Assembly (NCBI GenBank): GCA_019455325.1 | Contig: JACFMQ010000003.1 | Location: forward strand, 372,001 to 436,000 | Direction of reading: 5' to 3' | Source: Rhodocyclaceae bacterium | GTDB taxonomy: Bacteria > Pseudomonadota > Gammaproteobacteria > Burkholderiales > Rhodocyclaceae | DNA: 64,000 nt | In this document: piece by piece, positions 44,300 to 53,627 of the stretch | Position numbering within the stretch: the stretch's first letter is position 1 | Layout: every line of letters starts with the position of its first letter | The notes under the pieces: model-generated | Told to the model about the DNA's origin: nothing | The model's input: only the letters and a program-made list of their open reading frames with translations | Databases searched by the model: none | Program-made: the position numbers and the translations under genes

Positions 44300-46843
44300 A
44301 TGAAACTGACGCGACGTGATTTCATCAAGAGCAACGCCATCGCGGCGGCGGCCGCTTCCGCCGGCATCGCCGTGCCGCAGGCCGCGCTGGCGCAGGGCAA
44401 GGATGACGGCGTGCGCTGGGACAAGGGCGCCTGCCGCTACTGCGGCACCGGCTGCGGCGTGCTGGTCGGCACCAAGGGCGGCCGCATCGTCGCCACGCAG
44501 GGCGATCCGGAGGCGCCGGTCAACCGCGGCCTCAACTGCATCAAGGGTTACTTCCTGGCGAAGATCCAGTACGCCAAGGACCGTCTGACGCAGCCGCTGC
44601 TGCGCATGAAGAACGGCCAGTACGACAAGAACGGCGAGTTCACGCCGATCTCCTGGGACCAGGCCTTCGACATCATGGCCGAGAAGGTCAAGACCACGCT
44701 GAAGACCCCGGAACAGGGCGCGCGCGGCGTCTGCATGTTCGGTTCGGGCCAGTGGACCGTCTGGGAAGGCTATGCCGCCTCCAAGCTGTGGAAGGCCGGC
44801 CTGCGCACCAACAGCATCGACCCGAACGCCCGCCACTGCATGGCCTCGGCCGTCGTCGGCTTCATGCGCACCTTCGGCATCGACGAGCCGATGGGCTGCT
44901 ACGACGACATCGAGCACGCCGACGTGTTCGCGCTGTGGGGCTCGAACATGGCCGAGATGCACCCGATCCTGTGGTCGCGCATCACCGACCGCCGCCTGAC
45001 CGCCAAGCACGTCAGGATCCACGTGCTGTCGACCTTCACGCACCGCTCCTGCGAACTGGCCGACGCCGAGCTGATCTTCAAGCCGAACTCCGACCTGGCG
45101 ATCCTCAACTACATCGCCAACTACATCATCCAGAACAACGCGGTGAACAAGGACTTCGTCGCCAAGCACGTCAAGTTCAAGAAGGGCGTCACCGACATCG
45201 GCTACGGCCTGCGCCCGAACCATCCGCTGGAACAGGTCGCCAACAACAACGGCTACCCCGGCCCGGACGGCAAGCCGAAGGGCAACCCGATGGCGGCTAC
45301 CGACATCAGCTTCGATGAGTTCGCGCAGTTCGTCTCCGAGTACACGCTCGACAAGACGCACGAGATCTCCGGCGTGCCCAAGGACAAGCTGGAGGCGCTG
45401 GCCAAGGCCTACGCCGATCCGAAGGTGAAGGTCACGTCGTTCTGGACCATGGGCTTCAACCAGCACGTGCGCGGCACCTGGGTGAACAACATGATCTACA
45501 ACGTGCACCTCTTGGTCGGCAAGATCTCCGAGCCGGGCAACAGCCCGTTCTCGCTGACCGGCCAGCCGTCGGCCTGCGGCACGGCGCGCGAGGTCGGCAC
45601 CTTCGCCCACCGCCTGCCGGCCGACATGGTCGTCACCAATCCGAAGCACCGCGAGCTGTCCGAGAAGCTCTGGCAACTGCCGGCGGGCACCATTCCCGAC
45701 TGGGTCGGCTACCACGCCGTGCTGCAGTCGCGCATGGCCAAGGACGGCAAGGTCGGCTTCCTGTGGACGACGACGACCAACAACATGCAGGCCGGCCCGA
45801 ACGTCAACGGCGAAATCTACCCGGGGTGGCGCAATCCGAAGTGCTTCACCGTGGTCTCCGACGTCTACCCGACCGTCTCGGCGATGTCCGCCGACCTGAT
45901 CCTGCCGTCGGCGATGTGGATGGAGAAGGAAGGCATGTACGGCAACGCCGAGCGCCGCGGCCAGATGTGGCGCCAGCAGGTGAAGGGGCCGGGCGAGGCC
46001 AAGTCCGACCTGTGGCAGTACATGGAATTCTCGAAGCGCTTCAAGACCGACGAGGTGTGGCCGGCCGAACTGCTCGACAAGAACCCCGAGTACAAGGGCA
46101 AGACGCTGTACGAAGTCCTCTATGCCAACAAGGAAGTGAACAAGTTCGGCCTCGACGACGTCAAGGCGGTCAACGCCCACGCCATCAAGGACTACATGAA
46201 CGACGAGTCGAAGTTCTACGGCTACTACGTGCAGAAAGGGCTGTTCGAGGAATACGCCAAGTTCGGTCGCGGCCATGCGCACGACCTCGCCTACTTCGAC
46301 GTCTATCACAAGGCGCGCGGCCTGCGCTGGCCGGTGATCGACGGCAAGGAGACGCTGTGGCGCTTCCGCGAGGGCTACGACGCCTACGTGCCGAAGGGCG
46401 AGGGCGTGCGCTTCTACGGTTTCCCGGACGGCAAGGCGGTCGCCTTCGCCCTGCCGTACCAGCCGGCCGCCGAGGCGCCCGACAGCGAATACGACCTGTG
46501 GCTGTGCACCGGCCGCGTGCTGGAGCACTGGCACACCGGCTCGATGACCCGCCGCGTGCCCGAGCTGTACAAGGCCGTGCCGGACGCCGTCATCTTCATG
46601 CATCCGGAAGACGCGAAGAAGCGCGGCCTCAACCGCAACGACGTGGTCAAGGTCTCCACGCGGCGCGGCGAGATCCAGTTGCGCGTCGAGACGCGGGGCC
46701 GCAACAAGCCGCCGGTCGGCCTGGTATTCGTGCCCTTCTTCGACGAGCATCGTCTGGTCAACAAACTCACCCTGGACGCCACCTGCCCGCTCTCGAAAGA
46801 GACGGACTTCAAGAAGTGCGCGTGCAAGGTGGTGAAGGCCTGA
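44300..46843 (+). CDS. napA: Periplasmic nitrate reductase catalytic subunit
   Basis: The 847-residue molybdoenzyme has a Tat signal ([11 protein letters not shown]), a 4Fe-4S site (C45-x2-C48-x3-C52 ... C80) and the Mo-ligating cysteine C180 in DPNARHC. The full bis-MGD fold follows to the end. It reduces nitrate to nitrite in the periplasm with electrons from NapB. AGGAGG in GATGAGGAGGTCTG sets the start at 44300, four bases after napD. It is of normal length for NapA. Confidence 0.97.
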   Translation: MKLTRRDFIKSNAIAAAAASAGIAVPQAALAQGKDDGVRWDKGACRYCGTGCGVLVGTKGGRIVATQGDPEAPVNRGLNCIKGYFLAKIQYAKDRLTQPLLRMKNGQYDKNGEFTPISWDQAFDIMAEKVKTTLKTPEQGARGVCMFGSGQWTVWEGYAASKLWKAGLRTNSIDPNARHCMASAVVGFMRTFGIDEPMGCYDDIEHADVFALWGSNMAEMHPILWSRITDRRLTAKHVRIHVLSTFTHRSCELADAELIFKPNSDLAILNYIANYIIQNNAVNKDFVAKHVKFKKGVTDIGYGLRPNHPLEQVANNNGYPGPDGKPKGNPMAATDISFDEFAQFVSEYTLDKTHEISGVPKDKLEALAKAYADPKVKVTSFWTMGFNQHVRGTWVNNMIYNVHLLVGKISEPGNSPFSLTGQPSACGTAREVGTFAHRLPADMVVTNPKHRELSEKLWQLPAGTIPDWVGYHAVLQSRMAKDGKVGFLWTTTTNNMQAGPNVNGEIYPGWRNPKCFTVVSDVYPTVSAMSADLILPSAMWMEKEGMYGNAERRGQMWRQQVKGPGEAKSDLWQYMEFSKRFKTDEVWPAELLDKNPEYKGKTLYEVLYANKEVNKFGLDDVKAVNAHAIKDYMNDESKFYGYYVQKGLFEEYAKFGRGHAHDLAYFDVYHKARGLRWPVIDGKETLWRFREGYDAYVPKGEGVRFYGFPDGKAVAFALPYQPAAEAPDSEYDLWLCTGRVLEHWHTGSMTRRVPELYKAVPDAVIFMHPEDAKKRGLNRNDVVKVSTRRGEIQLRVETRGRNKPPVGLVFVPFFDEHRLVNKLTLDATCPLSKETDFKKCACKVVKA

Positions 46844-46934
46844 GCGGTCTTCTATCGGGATAAGGCAATCAGGGAGTGCCGGGAAAGGGTGAGGCGGAGG
46901 TGACTCCGACCTCACCCGCCGGCTGACCGACGCC

Positions 46935-47927
46935 ATGGCTCGCAACGCCCCTTCCGCATCGACTCCGGCCCGCAGCAAGGCCATCGCCCGTCGTCAGTTC
47001 CTCTTCGACACGGCGCGCATGGCCTGCGGCGTCGGCATGCTCGGCCTCGGCCTCGGGCTCTACGCCAGGCAGAGCAAGGCGCTGCCGGCGCAGGCCCTGC
47101 GCCCGCCCGGCGCCCTGCCCGAGGACGACTTCCTCGGCGCCTGCATCCGCTGCGGTCTGTGCGTGCGCGACTGTCCGTTCGACACCCTGAGCCTGGCCAC
47201 GCCGGAAGTCCCGGTGACCACCGGCACGCCGTTCTTCACGGCGCGCAAGATTCCCTGCGAGATGTGCGACGACATCCCCTGCGTCAAAGCCTGCCCGACC
47301 GGCGCGCTCGACCACGGGCTGACCGACATCAACGATGCGCGCATGGGGCTCGCCGCGCTGATCGACCACGAGACCTGTCTCAACTTCCTCGGCCTGCGCT
47401 GCGACGTCTGCTATCGCGTGTGTCCGGTGATCGACAAGGCGATCACGCTGGAAGTCCTGCCCAATACCCGGACCGGCCGGCATTCGATGTTCCTGCCGAC
47501 CGTCCATTCCGACCACTGTACCGGCTGCGGCAAATGCGAGCAGGCCTGCATCCTCGAAGAGGCGGCGATCAAGGTCTACCCGGTGGCGCTCGCCAAGGGC
47601 GCGCTCGGCCGCCATTACCGCGTCGGCTGGGAAGAGCAGAAGAAGGCCGGCGGCTCGCTGATCGACGAAGAGAGCATGGTCGAGCTGCCCGACCGCCTGC
47701 CCGAGGGCATGACGCTGCCCGGCCACTACGATCCGGGCAGCGGCGCGACCGCGGCGCCGGGCGCCGTGCCGGCGGAGTCGCAGTTGCCGGGGGCGGCCGC
47801 CGCGCCGATCCCGAACGCGCCGCCGGGCATGGGCGGACCCGCCGTGCCGTCGGCGCCGCCGGGCATGCCCGGCACCGTCGCCGGGCCGGTGCCGAGCCAC
47901 CCGCCCGGACTGGGAGGCGGCCAATGA
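46935..47927 (+). CDS. napG: NapG, ferredoxin-type quinol dehydrogenase subunit with a long Pro/Gly tail
   Basis: The 330-residue protein has a Tat-type signal ([12 protein letters not shown]) and four cysteine clusters for 4Fe-4S centres ([46 protein letters not shown]). With NapH it passes electrons from quinol toward NapC/NapB on the periplasmic face. After the usual end near residue 245 there is a tail of about 80 residues rich in P, G and A, with repeated PPGM/PPGL units, which standard NapG proteins lack. It overlaps napH by 4 bases. Confidence 0.93.
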   Translation: MARNAPSASTPARSKAIARRQFLFDTARMACGVGMLGLGLGLYARQSKALPAQALRPPGALPEDDFLGACIRCGLCVRDCPFDTLSLATPEVPVTTGTPFFTARKIPCEMCDDIPCVKACPTGALDHGLTDINDARMGLAALIDHETCLNFLGLRCDVCYRVCPVIDKAITLEVLPNTRTGRHSMFLPTVHSDHCTGCGKCEQACILEEAAIKVYPVALAKGALGRHYRVGWEEQKKAGGSLIDEESMVELPDRLPEGMTLPGHYDPGSGATAAPGAVPAESQLPGAAAAPIPNAPPGMGGPAVPSAPPGMPGTVAGPVPSHPPGLGGGQ

Positions 47928-48838
47928 GCGCAGCGGCGAACACGCGCGTCGGCAGCGACGCCGTCGCGGCCAAGGGCTGGCTGCGCGCGCACAAGTGGCT
48001 GCTGCTGCGGCGGGCGACGCAGTTCGCCATCCTCGGCCTGTTCCTGCTCGGCCCGCTGGCCGGCGTCTGGATCGTCAAGGGCAACCTCGCCTACAGCTAC
48101 ACCCTCGACATCCTGCCGCTGACCGATCCCTACGTCGCCCTGCAGTCGGCAATGACCGGCCACCTGCCGGAGACGCTCGGCATCGTCGGCGTCGTCATCG
48201 TCGCCGTCTTCTATTTCCTCGTCGGCGGCCGCGCCTACTGCTCGTGGGTCTGCCCGGTGAACGTCGTCACCGACACCGCCGGCTGGCTGCGCCGCCGCCT
48301 GGGCATCAAGGGCAGCGCGCATCTGGCGCGCGAGACGCGCTACTGGGTGCTGGCGATGACGCTGATCGGCTCGGCCGTCACCGGCGTCGTCCTCTGGGAG
48401 CTGATCAACCCGGTGTCGATGCTGCACCGCGGGCTGATCTTCGGCATGGGCTTCGCGTGGGCGATCGTGCTCGCCGTCTTCCTCTTCGACCTCTTCATCA
48501 TGAGCCGCGGCTGGTGCGGGCGGCTCTGCCCGGTCGGCGCCTTCTACAGCCTGCTCGGCCGCTTCAGCCCGCTGCGCGTGTCGACGCCGCAGCGCGCCGC
48601 CTGCAACGACTGCATGGACTGCTTCGAGGTCTGTCCGGAACCGCAGGTGATCCGTCCGGCGCTGAAGGGCGCGGCCGGCGGCGCCGGCCCGGTGATCCTG
48701 GCGGCGGCTTGCACCAACTGCGGCCGCTGCATCGATGTCTGTGCGAAGGACGTGTTTCGCTTCGGAGCGCGTTTCGACAACGCGCCCCCGGTCGGCGAGG
48801 CGGACGGCGATCCGGCCGTGGCGCCTGGCAAATTCTGA
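47924..48838 (+). CDS. napH: NapH, membrane quinol dehydrogenase Fe-S subunit
   Basis: The 304-residue protein has four transmembrane helices, CxxxCP motifs in the loops (YCSWVCPVN and WCGRLCPVG) and two cytoplasmic 4Fe-4S clusters near the C-terminus ([12 protein letters not shown] and [11 protein letters not shown]). This is the NapH pattern. It oxidises menaquinol or ubiquinol together with NapG. ATG at 47924 overlaps the napG stop (ATGA). Confidence 0.94.
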   Translation: MSAAANTRVGSDAVAAKGWLRAHKWLLLRRATQFAILGLFLLGPLAGVWIVKGNLAYSYTLDILPLTDPYVALQSAMTGHLPETLGIVGVVIVAVFYFLVGGRAYCSWVCPVNVVTDTAGWLRRRLGIKGSAHLARETRYWVLAMTLIGSAVTGVVLWELINPVSMLHRGLIFGMGFAWAIVLAVFLFDLFIMSRGWCGRLCPVGAFYSLLGRFSPLRVSTPQRAACNDCMDCFEVCPEPQVIRPALKGAAGGAGPVILAAACTNCGRCIDVCAKDVFRFGARFDNAPPVGEADGDPAVAPGKF

Positions 48839-48876
48839 TTTCAGTGATTCAACTTCAAGTGGAGGGAACTTCGATC

Positions 48877-49347
48877 ATGAAAACCCAGCTTCGACTCTCG
48901 ATGGCCGCGCTGGCCGCCTGCTTCACCTTCTCCGCCCTCGCCGCCGACGCCACGACGTCGATGCGCGGTCTCGACGTCGCCGCTCCCGATCCGGTGGCGG
49001 CGGAAAAAAGCTACGTCGGCAAGCGTCCGGGCACGCAGGAACCGATCGCCCGCACCTTCAGCACGCAGCCGCCGCTGATTCCGCACGCCATCGAAAACTT
49101 CGACGAAGTGACGCTGGAGGAAAACCAGTGCCTCGACTGTCACGGCGCCGCCAACTACCAGAAGAAGAACGCGCCGAAGATCGGCGACAGCCATTTCGTC
49201 ACCCGCGACGGCAAGAAGCTGAGCGAATCCTCGGCGGCGCGGCACAACTGCACGCAGTGCCACGTGCCGCAGGTCGATGCGCCGCCGCTGGTCGACAACG
49301 CCTTCCAGGGCGACAAGATCGTCAAGGGCGGCGGCGCCGCCAAGTAA
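48877..49347 (+). CDS. napB: NapB, di-haem cytochrome c subunit of nitrate reductase
   Basis: The 156-residue protein has a signal peptide (ending ALA, about residue 22) and two haem sites, CLDCH (85-89) and CTQCH (125-129). These, with the conserved RSQPPLIPH-like block, match NapB. It accepts electrons from NapC or NapGH and feeds NapA in the periplasm. GTGGAGGGAAC precedes the ATG. A strong intrinsic terminator lies 41 bases after the stop. Confidence 0.96.
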   Translation: MKTQLRLSMAALAACFTFSALAADATTSMRGLDVAAPDPVAAEKSYVGKRPGTQEPIARTFSTQPPLIPHAIENFDEVTLEENQCLDCHGAANYQKKNAPKIGDSHFVTRDGKKLSESSAARHNCTQCHVPQVDAPPLVDNAFQGDKIVKGGGAAK

Positions 49348-49387
49348 GCGCGGCGGGCCGTCGCCGCGGGGGGCGGCGCATGGGTCG

Positions 49388-49417
49388 ACGGGGAGCCTCG
49401 TGCTCCCCGTTTCTTTT
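49388..49417 (+). terminator. Rho-independent terminator of the napDAGHB operon
   Basis: ACGGGGAGC (49388-49396) pairs with GCTCCCCGT (49402-49410) across a 5-base loop and is followed by TTCTTTT (49411-49417). It ends the plus-strand operon and overlaps the last base of napF on the other strand. Confidence 0.85.
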
Positions 49418-49899
49418 CAGCGGACGGCGATGGCCGCGGCCGGACAGGGCGCGACGCAGGCGCCGCAGCCGGTGCAGGCGGCCGCATCCAGCTCCGGCTG
49501 GGCGATGCCGCCCGGCTGCGGGCGGAAGCGGATGGCGCCGGCGTCGCACATCTCGCCGCAGACGCGGCATTCGACGAAGCGCCGCGCCAGGCATTTATCG
49601 TCGATGGCGGCGCGCAGCGTCCACGGCGCCGCGCCGCCTGCGCGCAGCAGCGCCGCCGGCTGGCAGCGGGCCGCGCAGTCGCCGCAGAAGGTGCATTCGC
49701 CGGCGCTGAAGTCGACGGTCGGGTAGCCGCCGTCGCCCTGGCGGACGATGCCCGTCGGGCAGGCGCGCGCGCAGTCGCCGCAGCGCGTGCAGCGGGCGGC
49801 GAACTCGGCCTCGGCGCGCGCCCAGGGCGGCCGCGGCGGCGCGCCGTGGGTCGCCACCCGCCCGCGCAGGAAGTTGCGCCGGCTGCTCGGGTCGTTCAT
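49417..49899 (-). CDS. napF: NapF, ferredoxin-type maturation protein
   Basis: The 160-residue protein begins MNDPSSRRNFLRGR and carries four cysteine groups (CTRCGDCARACP, CTFCGDCAARC, CRVCGEMC and CTGCGACVAPCP) for 4Fe-4S clusters. NapF acts in the cytoplasm, apparently in assembling the NapA iron-sulphur cluster. Here it is not in the napDAGHB operon but follows the EB_dh cytochrome gene on the opposite strand, separated from it by two hairpins. Confidence 0.92.
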   Translation of the reverse strand: MNDPSSRRNFLRGRVATHGAPPRPPWARAEAEFAARCTRCGDCARACPTGIVRQGDGGYPTVDFSAGECTFCGDCAARCQPAALLRAGGAAPWTLRAAIDDKCLARRFVECRVCGEMCDAGAIRFRPQPGGIAQPELDAAACTGCGACVAPCPAAAIAVR

Positions 49900-49911
49900 C
49901 GTCGCTTCCTC

Positions 49912-49951
49912 AAAAAAACAAGGGCAGGCGAGGTTGCCCCCCGCCTGCCCT
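49912..49951 (-). terminator. Intrinsic terminator or attenuator between the EB_dh cytochrome gene and napF
   Basis: On the minus strand AGGGCAGGCG and CGCCTGCCCT (49942-49951 and 49921-49930) form a 10-base stem with an 11-base loop, followed by TGTTTTTTTG (T-run at 49912-49918). It stands directly before the napF ribosome-binding site, so only part of the transcripts may reach napF. Confidence 0.7.
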
Positions 49952-49961
49952 GTCGTTCGTT

Positions 49962-49983
49962 CCGGGAATCCGTGGATTCCCGG
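49962..49983 (-). terminator. Second hairpin after the EB_dh cytochrome gene
   Basis: CCGGGAATC (49962-49970) pairs with GATTCCCGG (49975-49983) over the 4-base loop CGTG. It has no T-run of its own and lies 10 bases after the stop of the gene at 49994-50854. It may protect the 3' end of that message from decay. Confidence 0.45.
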
Positions 49984-49993
49984 TGCGCGCCGC

Positions 49994-50854
49994 TTACTGC
50001 TTGACGGCCTTGATATCGCCGTCGGCACCGATGCCCAGCATGTAACCGAGCGAGACGTGGTGGAAGCGGCCGGTGGCCTTGTCGGCGTGGATGGCGACGC
50101 CCATCGGCACGGCCTTGCCGGCGGCGACGGCGCCCGACAGCTTGCGCGTGAAGGTGACGGTGTATTCGCCGCCCTTGTTCTCGCCGGTGGCCTGGACGCC
50201 GGCCGAGCCGCCTTCCATCTTGCGCGAGTCGGAGACCGAGCCGTCGACCGGCTTGGCACCCTTGCCGCTCTTCCACTGCATCAGCTCGTAGGCGCCGGCC
50301 TTCGTGTACTTGGTCTTCTTGTCGTCGGCGCCGGGCATGGTGCGGGCGTCGCCGTGGCAAGTGGCCCAACAACCCATCTGGGCGCCGGCGATGGTCTTGC
50401 CGCCGGCGTCGACGGCGACCTTGTCGTCGGCGAACAGCACCGTCGCCTTGACGTCGTTGTCCTTGTCGCCGTGGTCGGCGCCGCCGGCCGGGGCCTTGAA
50501 GGTCAGGCGGACGTAGAGGTTGGCGGCGTCATACGCGGCCTGCACGGAGACCGGGAAGTTCATGGTCTTCGGCGCGCCCTTCGGCTCCAGCTCCTTGTCG
50601 GCCAGACGCTTCATCTCGAAGTTGAGGCCGCCCTTCTCCTCATGGCAGCCGACGCAGCTCTCGCCCTTGGTGAGGCCGGTGCGACCGCTGTGGTCGGACT
50701 TCTTCATGACCCACTCGATCGGCGTGACGCCGGCGTGGAAGACCTGGACGTCGCGCTTCGGCACCTTGGACCAGTCGGGCGCCGCGACGGCAGCGGAAGA
50801 ACCAAGGGCGAGCATGGCGCCCAGCACGGACAGCGATACGATCGATTTCTTCAT
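49994..50854 (-). CDS. EB_dh-type (ethylbenzene dehydrogenase-related) periplasmic cytochrome c
   Basis: The 286-residue protein has a signal peptide (ending AVAA, about residue 25), a CVGCH haem site (67-71) and a C-W-A-T-C-H motif (162-167), which is C-x3-C-H. The latter motif, with its beta-sandwich surroundings, belongs to the haem-binding domain related to the gamma subunit of ethylbenzene and DMSO-family dehydrogenases. Standing between napC and napF, it is likely an electron carrier or accessory of the Nap chain. GGAGAGGCAACA supports the start. I know no established gene name for it. Confidence 0.75.
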   Translation of the reverse strand: MKKSIVSLSVLGAMLALGSSAAVAAPDWSKVPKRDVQVFHAGVTPIEWVMKKSDHSGRTGLTKGESCVGCHEEKGGLNFEMKRLADKELEPKGAPKTMNFPVSVQAAYDAANLYVRLTFKAPAGGADHGDKDNDVKATVLFADDKVAVDAGGKTIAGAQMGCWATCHGDARTMPGADDKKTKYTKAGAYELMQWKSGKGAKPVDGSVSDSRKMEGGSAGVQATGENKGGEYTVTFTRKLSGAVAAGKAVPMGVAIHADKATGRFHHVSLGYMLGIGADGDIKAVKQ

Positions 50855-50940
50855 TGTTGCCTCTCCATAAAAGGTTGCTGCTTAACGGCGAGGCGGCCCG
50901 CCGGTTTGACCGGCCGCCAGCCCCCCCCCGGCCGGGACGA

Positions 50941-51531
50941 TCACTCGTCCTCGTCGTCCTCCGGCATGTTCTTCGGCTTGTGGTGCGCGATGCCCTTGTG
51001 GCAATCGATGCAGGTCTGGTTGTCCTCCTGGCCGATCTTGTGCATCTTGGCGGCGCGGGTCTTCTGCTTCTCGACGTTCATGTAGGTGAAGGAGTGGCAG
51101 TTGCGGCACTCGCGCGAGTCGCTCTTCTTCATCCGCGCCCACTCGTTCTGCGCCAAGCGCAGGCGGTGGGCCTCGAACTTCTCCTTGGTGTCGATGGTGC
51201 CCACGATCTTGCCGTAGACCTCCTTCGACGCCTGGATCTTGCGGATCATCTTGTACGTCCAGTCCTTCGGCACGTGGCAGTCGGAGCAGACGGCGCGCAC
51301 GCCGGTGCGGTTGGTGTAGTGGATGGTTTCCTTGTACTCGACGTAGACGTTGTCGCGCATCTCGTGACAGCCGATGCAGAACTGCTCGGTGTTGGTCGCC
51401 TCGAGCACGGTGTTGAAACCGCCCCAGAAGACGATGCCGGAGACGAAGCCGACGGCGAGCAGCGTCAGCAGGGAATACCTGGCGCTCGGCCGGCGCAGGA
51501 AGGCGATGAAGCCGCCGTTGTTATCGGACAT
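50941..51531 (-). CDS. napC: NapC, membrane-anchored tetrahaem cytochrome c
   Basis: The 196-residue protein has one N-terminal transmembrane helix (about 19-38) and four haem motifs: CIGCH (52-56), CSDCH (82-86), CRNCH (142-146) and CIDCH (174-178). This matches the NapC/NirT family, which oxidises quinol and passes electrons to NapB. The ATG at 51531 begins MSDNNGGF; the longer reading frame upstream lacks coding character. It heads a minus-strand operon convergent with napDAGHB, with an FNR-like site 121 bases upstream. Confidence 0.94.
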   Translation of the reverse strand: MSDNNGGFIAFLRRPSARYSLLTLLAVGFVSGIVFWGGFNTVLEATNTEQFCIGCHEMRDNVYVEYKETIHYTNRTGVRAVCSDCHVPKDWTYKMIRKIQASKEVYGKIVGTIDTKEKFEAHRLRLAQNEWARMKKSDSRECRNCHSFTYMNVEKQKTRAAKMHKIGQEDNQTCIDCHKGIAHHKPKNMPEDDEDE

Positions 51532-51651
51532 GTTGATGAGACCCCTCTCAGCTTTGTAGGATTCCGGCGGGGCGATCCGACATCGGGCACATCGGGTGCG
51601 CAAGGCCGCCGTGAGTGGGGGGCAGTCTATCGACCCACTTGGAGTAAGGGT

Positions 51652-51665
51652 TTGATCTAGATTAA
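51652..51665 (-). promoter_or_regulatory. FNR-like box upstream of napC
   Basis: TTGAT-CTAG-ATTAA matches the FNR consensus with one mismatch and lies about 127 bases (centre) before the napC ATG. The gap between napC and ccmI (51532-51703) is otherwise AT-richer than the genes. It predicts co-regulation of napC-EB_dh-napF with napDAGHB. Confidence 0.55.
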
Positions 51666-51703
51666 CTAATGCACAATTTTCGTAGGTCTTTGCGGCGGAG
51701 CGC

Positions 51704-52567
51704 CTAGCGCCCGCCGCCGGCCTTGCCGGCCTTGCCGGCCATCGCCTGGCGCGCCTGGGCGATGGCGCCGGCGAGCGCCTCGGCCTCCTCGCTGCCCGGC
51801 GCGACGCCGGCGAGCGCCTTTTCCCAGTGCGCGACGGCCGCCGCGAAGTCGCCGCGTTCGCCGGCAGCGGCGCCGGCGAGCAGGCGCACCTGCGGGTCTT
51901 CCGGCGCCAGCTTCAGCGCCCGCTCGAGCAGTTCCGTCGGCCGGCCGCGGAAGGCGTTGCTGCTGATCGCCAGCATTTCGGCGTAGTCGGCGAGCAGCGA
52001 CGGCTCGTTCTCGATCGCCGGGAAGATCTTGCCGTAGGCCTCGGCCGATTCGGCGTAGCGGCCGAGCATCTTGTACGAGCGGGCGAGCATGATCCAGCCC
52101 TTGGTGTCGTCCGGGTTCTCGCGCAGCCGCTGCGCCAGCTTGTCGACCATGGACTCGATGTCGCCGGCGGTGACGCGGTGCTGCGGCTTCGTGTTCTCCG
52201 GGTCGAGCGCCTCCGGCGTGCCGAGCTGGGCGTAGCCGGCCAGTCCGAGCAGCGGCAGCAGGAGGACGACCGCGATCGCCGCCTTGCGGCTGGGGGCGCT
52301 CTCGCGTTCGGTCCGCTCCGCGGGCTTGACCTCTTCGAGCAGGCGGCGCTGCAGTTCGCTCTTCGCCTGCGCGAAGGCGGCCGTGCCGAGCGAGCCTTCG
52401 TCGCGCTCGCGCTCCAGCTCGGCGAGCTGGTCGCGGAAGATGGCGAGGTTGGCGGCGTCGCGGTCGGTGGCGGTTTCCGCCGGCCGCGGGCGGCGCAGCA
52501 GAGGAACGGCGAGGAGGACGGCGGTGACGACGACGAGCAGCGTCGCCAGGGCGAGGAATGTGGTCAT
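51704..52567 (-). CDS. ccmI: CcmI, cytochrome c biogenesis TPR protein
   Basis: The 287-residue protein has an N-terminal helix ([20 protein letters not shown]), the conserved [17 protein letters not shown] region, a second helix ([19 protein letters not shown], about 93-112) and a TPR-containing C-terminal domain ([23 protein letters not shown]). CcmI presents apocytochrome to CcmF/CcmH in the periplasm. It is the last gene of the ccm operon and overlaps ccmH by 4 bases. Confidence 0.93.
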   Translation of the reverse strand: MTTFLALATLLVVVTAVLLAVPLLRRPRPAETATDRDAANLAIFRDQLAELERERDEGSLGTAAFAQAKSELQRRLLEEVKPAERTERESAPSRKAAIAVVLLLPLLGLAGYAQLGTPEALDPENTKPQHRVTAGDIESMVDKLAQRLRENPDDTKGWIMLARSYKMLGRYAESAEAYGKIFPAIENEPSLLADYAEMLAISSNAFRGRPTELLERALKLAPEDPQVRLLAGAAAGERGDFAAAVAHWEKALAGVAPGSEEAEALAGAIAQARQAMAGKAGKAGGGR

Positions 52568-53049
52568 TGCGGCTTGTCGTTCCGGCGGGAGGCGCCGAGC
52601 AGCTTCTCGGCGGCCTTCAGTTCTTCGGGGGTGAGCGCGGCGTCGGAGATGGCCTCGTTGCGCCGGCGCAGGTAGCGGACGAGCACCGTCAGGCCGATCA
52701 GCAGCAGCACGCCGGGGCCGGCCCAGAGCAGGAGGGTCGTGCCCTTGACCGGCGGCCGGTAGCGCACGAAGTCGCCGTAGCGGGCGACCATGAACTCCAT
52801 GATCTCGTTGTCGGAGCGCCCCTCTTCGATCAGGTGGCGGATCTCGCGGCGGAAGTCGTTGGCGAGGTCGGCGTTCGAGTCGGCGATGCTCTGGTTCTGG
52901 CAGACCAGGCAGCGCAGTTCGGCGGTGATCGCCAGCATGCGCTTTTCGGTCAGCGGGTCGGCGGCGAGCGGCGGCGCGTCCTTGGCCAGCGCCGCCGACG
53001 ACAGCGCGCCCAGCCAGAGGGCGGCGAGGAGAGCGAGGGCAGTCTTCAT
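52564..53049 (-). CDS. ccmH: CcmH, thiol oxidoreductase for apocytochrome c
   Basis: The 161-residue protein has a signal peptide, the redox pair C47-L-V-C50 (RCLVCQNQSI) and a C-terminal transmembrane helix (LLLWAGPGVLLLIGLTVLV). It keeps the CxxCH cysteines reduced for haem attachment. It is the short, single-domain form, with CcmI encoded separately. Start and stop overlap ccmG and ccmI by 4 bases each. Confidence 0.94.
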   Translation of the reverse strand: MKTALALLAALWLGALSSAALAKDAPPLAADPLTEKRMLAITAELRCLVCQNQSIADSNADLANDFRREIRHLIEEGRSDNEIMEFMVARYGDFVRYRPPVKGTTLLLWAGPGVLLLIGLTVLVRYLRRRNEAISDAALTPEELKAAEKLLGASRRNDKPQ

Positions 53050-53627
53050 TTGTTCAGCTCCGCGACCAGCGGCAATATCTTCTTCGTCAGATCGTCCGGG
53101 CTCACCGGACCGGTGTGCTTCATGCGGATGACGCCGGCCTTGTCGATGATGTAGGTCTCGGGCACGCCGTAGACGCCGTAGTCGATGCCGACGCGGCCGT
53201 CGAGGTCGAGCACCGACAACTGGTAGGGGTCGCCGTGGTCGGTCAGCCACTTGGCGGCGCGCTTGCGGGCCAGGAAATCCTCGGTCGCGGCGTCGGTCTT
53301 CGCCATGTCGGTGACGCCGTCGCCGCGCACCTCCTTGTAGTTGAGGCCGACCACCGGCACGATGCCCTTGCTGTTCAGCTCGACGAGGATCGGATGCTCC
53401 TGGCGGCACGACACGCACCACGAGGCCCAGACGTTGAGCAGCCAGACCTTGCCCTTCATGTCTTCGGGGCCGAACTTGCGGTCGGCGCCGAGCACCGGCA
53501 GCGAGAAGTTCGCCGCCGGCTTGCCGACCAGCGGCGACGGCACGTCGCGCGGGTTCAGGTTGAGGCCGACGCCGAGCAGGATGACGAGCGCGATGAAGCC
53601 GACCAGCGGCCAGAGGAACTTGTTCAT
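53046..53627 (-). CDS. ccmG: CcmG/DsbE, thiol:disulfide interchange protein
   Basis: The 193-residue protein has a membrane anchor (LVGFIALVILLGVGLNL) and a thioredoxin fold with the active site WASWCVSC (C71, C74), followed by GVYGVPETYIIDKAG containing the cis-proline. It reduces CcmH or apocytochrome cysteines in the periplasm. It overlaps ccmF and ccmH by 4 bases each. Confidence 0.95.
   Translation of the reverse strand: MNKFLWPLVGFIALVILLGVGLNLNPRDVPSPLVGKPAANFSLPVLGADRKFGPEDMKGKVWLLNVWASWCVSCRQEHPILVELNSKGIVPVVGLNYKEVRGDGVTDMAKTDAATEDFLARKRAAKWLTDHGDPYQLSVLDLDGRVGIDYGVYGVPETYIIDKAGVIRMKHTGPVSPDDLTKKILPLVAELNK

Noticed and set aside
50915..50935. Run of C bases near 50921 as a phase-variation tract
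   Set aside because: It lies in the short gap between napC and the EB_dh cytochrome gene, not in a coding frame or a recognisable promoter; possibly only a spacer.
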